From an uncultured Bryobacterales bacterium (lineage in GTDB: Bacteria; Acidobacteriota; Terriglobia; Bryobacterales; UBA6623), in contig CATOTH010000008.1 of the NCBI GenBank assembly GCA_951813065.1, forward strand, positions 62,001 through 126,000: DNA of 64,000 nt, given 5' to 3'. This document shows, piece by piece, positions 30,082 to 38,565 of this stretch; the first letter of the stretch is position 1, and each line of letters starts with the position of its first letter. The position numbers and the translations under genes are program-made. The notes below the pieces were generated by a model. The model was not told the DNA's origin and made no database searches. It saw only the letters and a list, made by a program, of their open reading frames with translations.

Positions 30082-31374
30082 TTATGCCCATGGCAGTCTC
30101 AGGACAAACATCTGCCGCGTGCCGTCCTCCATCATGCTTGGGATCAGCAGCATATCCCCTTCTCGATTCCAGCGGGGCGCAGGGTCGCAGCGCAGATCGC
30201 CCGACACCCTTCCATAGAGATCGTACCCTCCGCTGCGTAACGTCTCGCCCGTCCGGCGATTGTGTACGACGTAGTAGACCTTGCCGTCTTCCTTGTATCC
30301 GTTTGCGAGCCATTCAAGGTTTGGCGAGAGCGCGATGTCACCCTCCGGGTCTGGGAACAACTCGCGATCGCCGATCAGCTCGACAAGTTGCTGGGAGTCA
30401 ACGTCGAAGACGGCCTGTCTGTTGGCGATCGAGCCAATCATTCGCATGCCTGCATCCCATTCGGGATGGCCGCCGATATGCGTTTCTTGCTGTCGCAGAT
30501 CCGTGCCGTCACGCGCGATTGTAAACGATGCATTCAAACGGCCTGGCTTGCGGAAGTTGGCACGGGCGAAGAAAAACAGCCGTTCGCCGGTCCGACTCCA
30601 CAGGGTGTGGTTGATGAAAAGCGGCATCGAATCGATTTCGGGCCTTTCCCTGCGAACTGCCTCGGCGAGTTCTCGGAACGAGACCAGCAGCTCTTTCTTA
30701 CCGGTCTCGACATCGACAAGGAAGACCCCATCGTCTTCAGGGGCGCTCACCCCGGAGGTCCAATCCCACGCTCCCGGGTATCCGGTCACCGGCCTGAGCC
30801 TCGCCATGCGGGCGTAATTGATCGCTGCGAAGTGCTTGCCGTCGAAGGCGACGCCACCGTTTCCCACGGGGGTATCCTCGAAGCGGTATTCGCGGACCCG
30901 GCGGTCTTCCTTGATGTCGTAGAGCACGCAGAAGACCTTGCCGGTCGCTGGATCCCGGTCGTTGAAGAAGAACTGGTTCTCGGGATCGCCCGGGTTCCAG
31001 TACAGCATCGTGCCTTGCTGCACGTTCCAGCCGCGCGACTCGTCCACGACGCGAATCGCGTAGTCGTTCTCGGTATCGAGCAGGATGATCTCGGCCGTGT
31101 CGTCGGGCCCGGGCATGCGGTCCACGAAGTCGGTCCGAAGTGCCACGATGTACCGCCCGCTTGCGTTCCACGGGATTGTGCCGACATGGCCGATGTACCC
31201 GAAGAGATGGTTCTTGGGACCTTGGGTGATTTGCTCCCGCTCCAGCACGGATGATGGCTCGGCCGCGGGAGGCTGCGAGCACGCGGCCATGTGGAGCAGG
31301 GTGACGAGACAGCAGGTCACTGCCACGGACCGAAGTCTCCAGCTGGCTATTGGGTTGGCAATGTCAAGTCGCAT
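30082..31374 (-). CDS. Putative lipoprotein, TolB-like beta-propeller
   Basis: A 430-residue exported protein with a lipobox-like site (HMAACS). The rest has propeller-type repeats: GRYIVALRTDF, EIILLDTENDYAIRVVD, NQFFFNDRDPATGKVFCVLYDI, SRTGERLFFFARANF and LSPNLEWLANGYKEDGKVYYVVHN. This resembles the TolB/oligogalacturonate-lyase-like propellers common beside polysaccharide-degrading genes in Acidobacteria and Planctomycetes, but I cannot assign an activity. It lies upstream of and codirectional with nothing obvious; sucA ends its own operon 148 bases away. Confidence 0.7.
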   Translation of the reverse strand: MRLDIANPIASWRLRSVAVTCCLVTLLHMAACSQPPAAEPSSVLEREQITQGPKNHLFGYIGHVGTIPWNASGRYIVALRTDFVDRMPGPDDTAEIILLDTENDYAIRVVDESRGWNVQQGTMLYWNPGDPENQFFFNDRDPATGKVFCVLYDIKEDRRVREYRFEDTPVGNGGVAFDGKHFAAINYARMARLRPVTGYPGAWDWTSGVSAPEDDGVFLVDVETGKKELLVSFRELAEAVRRERPEIDSMPLFINHTLWSRTGERLFFFARANFRKPGRLNASFTIARDGTDLRQQETHIGGHPEWDAGMRMIGSIANRQAVFDVDSQQLVELIGDRELFPDPEGDIALSPNLEWLANGYKEDGKVYYVVHNRRTGETLRSGGYDLYGRVSGDLRCDPAPRWNREGDMLLIPSMMEDGTRQMFVLRLPWA

Positions 31375-31552
31375 GAAACCTTGGAATGCTCCAAGATACT
31401 GCGGACTCGGAAGCGAAGTCTAGGCTGGCCGCGCCTGCGGGCGTTCGTCACTGGACCGAACCTGCCGGCCCATGTCAGCTTGACCGCCTGAGCTAGGCTA
31501 TGGACGCGTCGTGGCGCGGCACTGCGCCAGTGGCCGGAAGACGAGGGGAATC

Positions 31553-32005
31553 ATGCCGGAGGTCAAAGCTCAGGACCAGGACTTCGAATTGCACATCCGT
31601 ACCAGTTTCGGGAAGCAGAGCTTCATGAGGGCGATTGGCGCTGAGTTGTCCCTTGTGTCCCCGGGGGAGGTCGGAATAGTCCTGCCGTTTCGAGAGGATC
31701 TGTTGCAGCAGCATGGCTTCCTTCACGGTGCGGTCATTGCCGCGGTGGTCGACAGTGCCTGCGGATACGCGGCACGATCGCTCATGCCCCACGGAACCAC
31801 GGTCATGACGGTGGAGTACAAGGTGAATTTCCTTGCCCCCGCCGCCGGCGACGAGCTTGTCGCTCGAGGCAGGGTGCTGCGGTCTGGTCGGAAGCTCTCC
31901 GTTTGCTACGGCGAGGCCGTGGCACGGGCTGCTGGTCAGGAAAAGCTGGTCGCTGTGCTGATGGCTACGATGATTCCAATCACGGACCGGCCATTATCGG
32001 CGTGA
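31553..32005 (+). CDS. PaaI-family hotdog thioesterase
   Basis: A 150-residue single hotdog domain. The PaaI motif is seen as QHGFLHGAVIAAVVDSACGYAARSL, containing the catalytic Asp, followed by MTVEYKVNFLAPAAGDELVARGRV. The family hydrolyses acyl-CoA or aryl-CoA thioesters in the cytoplasm. ATG 31553 follows GAGGGGA with good spacing; an earlier in-frame codon at 31511 is less likely. It converges on the esterase gene at 32053. Confidence 0.9.
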   Translation: MPEVKAQDQDFELHIRTSFGKQSFMRAIGAELSLVSPGEVGIVLPFREDLLQQHGFLHGAVIAAVVDSACGYAARSLMPHGTTVMTVEYKVNFLAPAAGDELVARGRVLRSGRKLSVCYGEAVARAAGQEKLVAVLMATMIPITDRPLSA

Positions 32006-32052
32006 GCGTGGCTATCTGTGGTCGGCGAGCCCGGCGGCTCGCACGTTTCGCG

Positions 32053-34113
32053 TCACAGCCCGATCGAGTAGCCGTGACCGAATTGTCCGTTGAGGGCGGC
32101 CCCGATACTCATTGAGACTGAAATCCGGTTGCCGACACCCAAGCCTTCGTAGATCTCTCTGGTCCTGGCGTACTGCGGAGGCATACCGCCATAAAACGTT
32201 AGACGCCGCGGTGCCACGAGCACCGCTACATCCGGGAGATCCACGTAGCGCAGAGCCCCGAGTAGGATTGGCCCCTCCACATGGGATGCTGGGGCACGGA
32301 CCAGAATGGCGTGGGAAATCGATTCGTCCATTGCTGCTGTGTACAGGGCCCATCCAGCTGCCGGCCCGATACCGCTGACCGCGACCTCTCGATCGTCCCC
32401 GATCCTGTTGCGGAGAACCCGGATTGCGGCAAGGACACTGCCAATGCGGATGGTGTCGACCGTTCTTCCGGTATGCATCGCGTTACGAAGCAACATTTTC
32501 CATTCGGACTTCGTCCAGGTTCCGGAACCCGTACCGGGCGGGAATACGACAAGCAATGGATTGCGACCGAAACGGGAGATGTTGCGGAGCAGCCGTTGAA
32601 CGCTCTCCGGGTCCTCTCCTGGCATCGCGACATGTACCAGCGCGGGCCCGTCGGCGTCATCGGAGATCCTGAGCAAAGCTTCGACCGGCACTTGGCCGCC
32701 GTAGTCGAAGGCGATGGGCTCGAATTCGCCCGGCGGCACGAGCGTTCCTGGACGAGTCGGCGGTGCGTCCGCATCGAACGGAATGGAGTGCAATACGGAC
32801 TCCCGCAAGGCCCCGAGGCGTTCTTCGCGCCGCGACGTCCATTCCGCCATGCTCGTCCATTCCAGCGGCTTGGGAGGCGGGATGAAGAGCTCGTGTACCC
32901 GGTAGTTTTGGGCGTCCTCGGGAGGATGGCCTCCGAAAACGGCCAATTCCGCGGCATCGATCTCGTCGAATTCCGTGTCAATCTCCCGCGGTTCGCGTTG
33001 CATCAGCCAACGGTCCAGCCATCGGACCGCCTCTGAGCGCAATTCGTCCGAGTCTTCGTGTCCACTCTCGACGACCAGGTTGCGGAAGTGATCCGGAACG
33101 GAATAAGAGTCGTACAGCGCTGTCATCGCGGATTCGAATTCTTCGTAGCCCGCGACTGGGAAGAGCGGATCGAGCCGGCCGTGAGCCGTGAATAGTGGAC
33201 GCGGCGCGATCAAGGACCCGAGATGGATCAGGTCGTGCATCCGGAAGTTGACCGGATACATGCAGTCGCAGTGCCGTCTCTGGGTGTTGTCGGGGACGCT
33301 GACTGCATAGGTGCCGATTCCCATGATTGGAATCACGACCTTGATGCGCGGCTCGACCGCTGCCGTGAACCAACTCATGGCGGCCCCTCCAGACCGGCCT
33401 GTCATGGCAACGCGCTCGCTATTCACTTCCGGACGAGTTTCCAAGTAGTCCAAGGCTCGGATTGCGTTCCAGACCTCGAATCCGGCTGGCGTGTAGGCCC
33501 GCGTGTACCATTCGTACATTTCCTGATTGAGGACTCCGTGATGCAGTCCCGCGGTCTCCGCGATCTGCACGGGATCGAGCACCATCGCAGCGTATCCGTG
33601 GAGGGCCAGGGTGTGGCCGTGCCGTTGATACGATGTCTTGGCGCCGTGCGGCGAGTAGGCGTGACCGCAGACGTAGATGACTCCCGGCACGGGACCGTCC
33701 GAACTCGTCGGCAGGTAGAGATTGGCGGTTACGTAGACCTTGGGCATGCTCTCGAAAGCGATTTTTTCGACTACATACCCCGGGCGCTCGATCCTGCCGC
33801 GAATCTGCGCGTTCAGCGGGGTCTTTTCGCGTTCGAATCCAAGGCCGAGCATGTCCTTGAGTTCTGTGAGCCGTTGTTCACGTACGGATTCCCAGGCTTC
33901 GCGCCCAGCTGATTCCGCAACCGCCCGGTCCGTGATCTCGCGGGCTTCGCGGGCGAGGTATGCCGAAATTCCGTCTCGGGCGACGTCGGCAGGGTCTGGA
34001 GAGTCGCTCGCGGGTGGCGGCGTGCAGCCGGTCAATGCCGCAAGTGCAAGAGAGATGACGGCAACGGGGCCAGCGTGAATCCAGTGTGATGTTGTACGCA
34101 TGATTGCCATCAC
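32053..34113 (-). CDS. Acetylxylan-esterase-like alpha/beta hydrolase, lipoprotein
   Basis: A 686-residue protein with a lipoprotein signal (ALAALTGC). The first 350 residues form an alpha/beta hydrolase: VPGVIYVCGHAYSPHG (oxyanion side), nucleophile elbow VAMTGRSGGAAMSWF, Asp in HGRLDPLFPV and His in VVESGHEDSDE. The remaining 300 residues are a second, shorter hydrolase-like region (VALLRISDDADGP..., VAVSGIGPAAGWALY) that has lost an obvious nucleophile. Relatives deacetylate xylan or other polysaccharides. Outer-membrane or periplasmic anchoring is expected. Confidence 0.8.
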   Translation of the reverse strand: MMAIMRTTSHWIHAGPVAVISLALAALTGCTPPPASDSPDPADVARDGISAYLAREAREITDRAVAESAGREAWESVREQRLTELKDMLGLGFEREKTPLNAQIRGRIERPGYVVEKIAFESMPKVYVTANLYLPTSSDGPVPGVIYVCGHAYSPHGAKTSYQRHGHTLALHGYAAMVLDPVQIAETAGLHHGVLNQEMYEWYTRAYTPAGFEVWNAIRALDYLETRPEVNSERVAMTGRSGGAAMSWFTAAVEPRIKVVIPIMGIGTYAVSVPDNTQRRHCDCMYPVNFRMHDLIHLGSLIAPRPLFTAHGRLDPLFPVAGYEEFESAMTALYDSYSVPDHFRNLVVESGHEDSDELRSEAVRWLDRWLMQREPREIDTEFDEIDAAELAVFGGHPPEDAQNYRVHELFIPPPKPLEWTSMAEWTSRREERLGALRESVLHSIPFDADAPPTRPGTLVPPGEFEPIAFDYGGQVPVEALLRISDDADGPALVHVAMPGEDPESVQRLLRNISRFGRNPLLVVFPPGTGSGTWTKSEWKMLLRNAMHTGRTVDTIRIGSVLAAIRVLRNRIGDDREVAVSGIGPAAGWALYTAAMDESISHAILVRAPASHVEGPILLGALRYVDLPDVAVLVAPRRLTFYGGMPPQYARTREIYEGLGVGNRISVSMSIGAALNGQFGHGYSIGL

Positions 34114-34272
34114 GATAGACCATGGGAGGGGACTGAAGCTCCGCGGTGGAATGCGTGTGAACAGGCGGAGGCTCGGTCACGGAGATGGTGGGGGTGGTTG
34201 CGGATTCAGTTTGGAATTGTGCGGATCAGCTCAAGCGAATGCCCATTTCTACGTAAGCATTCAGCTTCCGGG

Positions 34273-36882
34273 GCGCAAGAGGCCGGGAGAGCCGCTCGTG
34301 GGCAGCCCAATGAGGCGCTCGTCTAGCGGGAGCGGGCTGGGCGTTGGGGTGCGAGCAGAAGCGCCTGCCAGTCGCGCTGCAGCGGATACACGAAGACGGC
34401 CTTGGGCGTCTTGGCGGGCACGGCACCCATGGCACCGCGGGCTTGGGTTTGTCCCAGATAGTGCCAGTTCGAGGCCCGGTAGCAGGTGCCGGCGTAGGGC
34501 TGGCTGACATACGTCTCCGCCAGCACCGGCCGGACGCCATGCTGGTGCTGCCAGTCGGCGGCCAGTTGGCGCAAGCTCAGCCCCAGCGCCTTCGAGGCTA
34601 GGCATTTTACGCGCACCCAGGGAAACAAAAGGAAGCGGGCTTGGCGCACCACCCGCTCCAGCGGACGGCTGGGCTGGTCCTGCCAGCCGATCCAGCGGTC
34701 GCGCACCGGCAGGTAGCGGGCGGCGAAATCGTACAGCAGGCAGCCCAGCAGGCGTTGCTGGCGGTCTTCGAGGAAGTAGCGCAGGTGGCAGCCGATGGGC
34801 TGGCGATAGCCCAGGGGGTGGTAGCGTTCCAGGAATTCGTTCCACAGGCCAGCCTCAGCGCGCTCGCTGACGAGCCGCAAGCGCAGCGGCTCGAGCTGCG
34901 CCAGGGGGCCCTCCAGCGGGGCTTGGGGCGCGCTGCGCTGGCCCAGCGAGAGGGGCGCTTGGCGGCCCCGTTCGGGGCCTTTGCGGGCCGGCAGGGCTAG
35001 GATCGAGAGCCGTTCGAGTTCCTCCAGCACGCGCATCGCCAGCTGAATGCGGTTGCTGCCGCGAGGGGTCTGCCAGCCCAGGTGCTGGCAGACGGTGTGG
35101 CCCAGTTCGGTGCGGCTGAGCAGGGGCAAGCTGGTGACGATCTCTTGGATGTCCGCGATCTGGCTGCGGCGCAGGTGCTGTCCGCACAAGCTGGTCGAGG
35201 CCAGCCGCGCGATGCGCGGGTCCAGATCGGCGCTCGCCATTCAGGCCGCCTTGCCTAGCTCGCCGTCCGCGCTGTTGGCGACAGGCGGGATCCACTCCGT
35301 CGGGGCCTTGCTGAGTTGCTCCCGACGCTGCTCGCTGAGGCGCCACGGCAGCCAGGCAGCCAGCTCTTGCGGGGCCTGGTTGCCGTTGCGCGCACAGGCC
35401 GCCAGCCAGTCCAGCATCCAGGTATACGGGTTCAGGCCTGCCAGCCGCACGGTCGCCAGCACCCCGAACAGCAGGCCCGCCGCTCGCGCGCCGTCCGGCC
35501 CGCCCGAGCCGAAGCTGGTGTAGCGGGCGATGACCGGCCCCCGCAGGACCCGCTCCGACGCATTGTTGTCGAGCGGGATGCGCGGATCGGCCACAAAGCG
35601 GCTCAGCGATACGCGGTGACTCTGCAAGGTCGCCAAGGCCCGGCCTTGCGCAGCCAGGCGGGCCAGCTCGGCACCCTGTCGGCCGTGGCCCTGCTGGTCG
35701 AGCCGCAGCCACTCGCGCGCGCACTCCGCGCCCTCTTCCCGGGCGCGCTCGAACAACTCTTGCACGCGCGTTTGCAACTGCTGCTGGATCTGTTGGAACG
35801 GCCTGCCTTGCGCCTCCAGCGGTTGCTGCCGATCCCACTGCTGGAGCCGCTCTCGGTTCAGTCGGAACACTGCGCCGATGCGCTCCACCCACTCCTCGGC
35901 CCACTCCTTGCAGTCCGCGTGACCGGTGCCCACGCGCACAAAATTTCTCCGCATGTGCGCCCAACAATGGCCTAGCACCACGCCCCCGGGATACTGCTTG
36001 GCAAACGCCTTGCACGTGCTGTAGCAGTCACACACCAGCACGCTCAACCCGCTCTGGCCGACCAACGCAGCCAGCCATTGGCAGGCCGAGTCCAGGCCCC
36101 GGGTCGGCAGGATCCGCATGCGTACCGTGTTGCCGGCCAGACAGGCCCACAGCCAAAACTTCGGCTTCTGTCGCCCGCGCTCGGGCGGGTCCTTGTTGTC
36201 GTCCTCGCCCTCCGCCAGCCACTGCACCGGCCAGGAGGTCTCGTCCGCCTGGGCCACCGGCTGCTGCTGTTGGTACTCCCCGATCGCCGCCTCCAGCGGC
36301 GCGAAAAGATCTGCCAGCCGCCGCAGTCCCGCCGACAGCGTCGACGGCGGCACGCGCAGCCCCAGGTCTGCCAGATCGCGGGCCACCGCCGCCTGCGGGC
36401 GGAACAGCCCGTAGACCTGGATCAGACACCAGGCCCACACACTGGTGCCCAACTGGCTGGTGCCTAGCCGGGCCACCGGCGGGGCGCTCACTGGCCGCGC
36501 TGAGCCACAGTCGCAGCCCGGACGATAGCGCCAGCGCAGCACCTTGCGTGCCAGCGCCTTGTAGGCCATCTCGTACAGCCAACTGATCTTGTACCCGCAC
36601 GCTACGTAGGCGGTGCCGCAGTCCGCACAGCGGCGCTGCTGCGCGGGCACGTCCAGCCACTCGAACACCACCGGCAGGCCGGGCCGCCGCTCGCGCGGCG
36701 GGGTCGGCGAACCCGGTTGCCGTCCGCGTTTCCTGCGCGGCCGGTCCGCCGCAGCCTTGCTCGCGGGCTGCTCCGGCGCGGGCGTGTCGGCGACCGCGGG
36801 CGTGTCGGCCGAGCCCTCGGCGGAGACTCCGTCCGGCGCGGACGGCTCATCCCCGCCCGCTGGCGTGGTCTCGCTCTTGCGC
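34273..36882 (-). mobile_element. IS66-type element carrying a DruA-like gene; ends uncertain
   Basis: Two minus-strand genes with no gap, an IS66 transposase then a DUF4338 protein. At the right edge, amidohydrolase coding sequence resumes near 36883. GCGCAAGAG at 34273-34281 and its complement CTCTTGCGC at 36874-36882 could be the inner core of terminal repeats, but only 9 bases match and no target duplication is seen. The transposase lacks the usual N-terminal coiled-coil segment and there is no tnpA or tnpB, so this is either a single-tnp IS66 subtype or a truncated copy. Confidence 0.6.
34323..35240 (-). CDS. DruA/DUF4338 family protein
   Basis: A 305-residue protein with the DUF4338 signature: LWNEFLERYHPLGYRQPIGCHLRYFL, FAARYLPVRDRWIGWQ, RFLLFPWVRVKCLASKALGL and ETYVSQPYAGTCYRASNWHYLGQT. 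DUF4338 is the DruA component of Druantia anti-phage systems, but the domain also occurs next to IS66 transposases. Its ATG (35238-35240) follows the transposase stop with no base between (TGA-ATG), so translation is coupled. No other Druantia genes (druE helicase etc.) are present; a role in transposition is more likely than stand-alone defence. Confidence 0.85.
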   Translation of the reverse strand: MASADLDPRIARLASTSLCGQHLRRSQIADIQEIVTSLPLLSRTELGHTVCQHLGWQTPRGSNRIQLAMRVLEELERLSILALPARKGPERGRQAPLSLGQRSAPQAPLEGPLAQLEPLRLRLVSERAEAGLWNEFLERYHPLGYRQPIGCHLRYFLEDRQQRLLGCLLYDFAARYLPVRDRWIGWQDQPSRPLERVVRQARFLLFPWVRVKCLASKALGLSLRQLAADWQHQHGVRPVLAETYVSQPYAGTCYRASNWHYLGQTQARGAMGAVPAKTPKAVFVYPLQRDWQALLLAPQRPARSR

Positions 36883-37001
36883 AAGATGACCGTGATGCCG
36901 GCAAAGCGCTTGGAGAAGCGTCTCCCCGAAATGCGGAACAAGGGCCGCATCCGAGCGGGGGCAGACGCCGACATCGTGGTGTTCGATCCGCAGACTGTCA
37001 T
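35241..37001 (-). CDS. IS66-family transposase (TnpC type)
   Basis: Contains the IS66 zinc-finger region (RRCADCGTAYVACGYK), the DDE core (ADETSWPVQWLAEGE, VLVCDCYSTCKAF with GHCWAHMRRNF) and the C-terminal IPLDNNASERVLRGPVIARY. About 545 residues are meaningful. The open frame reaches 37001, but its first 40 or so codons run antisense through amidohydrolase sequence and there is no ATG or well-placed GTG inside the element, so the true start is uncertain and the 5' end may be lost. Catalytic region looks intact. Confidence 0.88.
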   Translation of the reverse strand: MTVCGSNTTMSASAPARMRPLFRISGRRFSKRFAGITVILRKSETTPAGGDEPSAPDGVSAEGSADTPAVADTPAPEQPASKAAADRPRRKRGRQPGSPTPPRERRPGLPVVFEWLDVPAQQRRCADCGTAYVACGYKISWLYEMAYKALARKVLRWRYRPGCDCGSARPVSAPPVARLGTSQLGTSVWAWCLIQVYGLFRPQAAVARDLADLGLRVPPSTLSAGLRRLADLFAPLEAAIGEYQQQQPVAQADETSWPVQWLAEGEDDNKDPPERGRQKPKFWLWACLAGNTVRMRILPTRGLDSACQWLAALVGQSGLSVLVCDCYSTCKAFAKQYPGGVVLGHCWAHMRRNFVRVGTGHADCKEWAEEWVERIGAVFRLNRERLQQWDRQQPLEAQGRPFQQIQQQLQTRVQELFERAREEGAECAREWLRLDQQGHGRQGAELARLAAQGRALATLQSHRVSLSRFVADPRIPLDNNASERVLRGPVIARYTSFGSGGPDGARAAGLLFGVLATVRLAGLNPYTWMLDWLAACARNGNQAPQELAAWLPWRLSEQRREQLSKAPTEWIPPVANSADGELGKAA

Positions 37002-37185
37002 CGATCGCGGAACCTATGCAGATCCGGCACGGAGCCCGCAAGGCATCCGGCACGTTATCGTGAACGGCACGCCCGTCTTGGTCGACGGCCAACTGCTTGA
37101 CAGTGCCAGGCCTGGTCGAGCGGTGCGGGCCAAGCGCTCTTACCCGTTCGCACCGGGAACTACTTGGAGCCGCCCGGGACAATAA
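36883..37185 (+). pseudogene. Amidohydrolase/D-aminoacylase family, C-terminal remnant
   Basis: Open frame KMTVMPAKRLEKRLPEMRNK followed by GRIRAGADADIVVFDPQTVIDRGTYADP and IRHVIVNGTPVLVDGQL, the last 100 residues of N-acyl-D-amino-acid deacylase/dihydroorotase-type amidohydrolases. Everything upstream, including the metal-binding barrel, is replaced by the IS66-type element, and no N-terminal part exists on the far side of the element. The gene is therefore truncated by insertion plus deletion. Confidence 0.85.
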
Positions 37186-37270
37186 GGCGGCGTCGATACA
37201 GAACTCTCGGGCAGGCCGGACCGATCGTCTATCTGACGGCCTGTACGGCTGATCCGCGGAAGCGCGTTGT

Positions 37271-38467
37271 TCAGTGTCCCTGCCCGGTTCTCGCTTCCAA
37301 CCACCAGTGCAGCACATTGGTCTTGTTTCTTTCGTACGCGTGCGACGCCTGTATTAGCAGGCGTTTCCGACTGTGCCCCTTCGACGAACCGACCACGATG
37401 CTGTTCGAGTACGCTCCCAAGCCTGCCTCGCGCCTCCTCAGATACACGCCGTCATCCCAAACGAGGCCATCCCGCGAAGAATACAGCACCATGTGACCTT
37501 TTTCCTCGCCGAAACTCCCGCTCCGTCCATGCATGAAGTAGCAGCCGTTCAACGAGACCATCTGAGGATTTCGGATCTTCTTCCGAAACCGCGCGGTCTT
37601 CGCTGCAGACCATGTGCGTCCGCCATCGTCGCTTACCACGTAGTCGAGCGCTTGCTCATCGTTCCTGTTGTAGATGTAGACGGCGATGCTTCCGGAGTCC
37701 AGCATCCCCATGGTCCCGTACGATTTCCCGGAGGTGTCGAACGGAAGCTCGCTCCGTTTGGTGAAGGTGCGGCCGCCATCGCCGCTTGCGTACAGCTCAT
37801 AAACGTGTTGCTTCTGGTTGCCTAGGAAACTAATCGTGTTGTCGTTCGCGAAGTGAAGCGCGAGGATCTCGCCGTTGTGGTTCCGTGCATCGTAGACCCT
37901 GCCCCGCTTGTCGCCCAGTTCCGCCGCCTCGCTCCACGTGCGGCCCCCATCGGCGCTAATGGCATACGTCGGCGTCTGAAAGTGCGACCACACCTTGCTG
38001 GTCGAGATGTCGCACACCAGGAAGAAGAGGACTATCTCACCCTTGTCGGTCAGGACGGCCTTCTCGGCGAAGGCAGCAAGTTGCTTGGCGCTCGCACCTC
38101 CCGCCTGCCCTGCGTCCAGCAGGTTCTTCGAATAGGCAATGATGTTCCGACCGCCCCACGTCTCACCGCCGTCTTCAGAGCGCTTGTACTCCATCCATCC
38201 CACAGCGGAGTGCCCGCCGCTGTCGTCGGAGCAGTTCGGATAGAAGGCGAGGATCTTGCCGTCCTGATACTCGACCAGCGCGTGCCCGAGGTGCCCGCTT
38301 CTTCCCGTCCGGGAGTGATCAACAAAGAGGATCCCATCGTTCGGCGGGTTCTTCGGGCTGACTTCGTAAGTGCATCCCGCAGGTTCCGCCGCACTGCTCG
38401 CAAAGGACTGGCTACCGAGCGCCAAGCTCATGGTCAGAGCCGCGAAAACGCCAAGGTTTCTGCCCAT
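37271..38467 (-). CDS. Exported sialidase-type BNR-repeat protein
   Basis: A 398-residue protein with a signal peptide (MGRNLGVFAALTMSLALGSQ). Five Asp-box motifs mark a six-bladed sialidase propeller: SEDGGETWGG, SADGGRTWSE, SGDGGRTFTK, SDDGGRTWSA and SRDGLVWDD. Family members cleave terminal sialic acids or act on related glycans, but many BNR proteins lack activity; an Arg triad cannot be confirmed by eye. It is divergent from a sulfatase with 98 bases between starts, suggesting joint control. Confidence 0.82.
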   Translation of the reverse strand: MGRNLGVFAALTMSLALGSQSFASSAAEPAGCTYEVSPKNPPNDGILFVDHSRTGRSGHLGHALVEYQDGKILAFYPNCSDDSGGHSAVGWMEYKRSEDGGETWGGRNIIAYSKNLLDAGQAGGASAKQLAAFAEKAVLTDKGEIVLFFLVCDISTSKVWSHFQTPTYAISADGGRTWSEAAELGDKRGRVYDARNHNGEILALHFANDNTISFLGNQKQHVYELYASGDGGRTFTKRSELPFDTSGKSYGTMGMLDSGSIAVYIYNRNDEQALDYVVSDDGGRTWSAAKTARFRKKIRNPQMVSLNGCYFMHGRSGSFGEEKGHMVLYSSRDGLVWDDGVYLRRREAGLGAYSNSIVVGSSKGHSRKRLLIQASHAYERNKTNVLHWWLEARTGQGH

Positions 38468-38565
38468 ACTGCTTCCACCTGCAAGCCTTTGTGCTGCAGG
38501 GCTCTTGGTAGTATATAGTACCTCGTCGCCGAGGCACTAAGCGCTGTGGCAACAAGAGATCGACC

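Noticed and set aside
34323-35240. A Druantia defence system
   Set aside because: Only the DUF4338 gene is present, coupled to an IS66 transposase; the large helicase and other Druantia genes are missing.
34855-36015. A 386-codon minus-strand frame overlapping tnpC and the DruA-like gene
   Set aside because: Arg/Gly/Ala-rich shadow in another frame of two well-supported genes.
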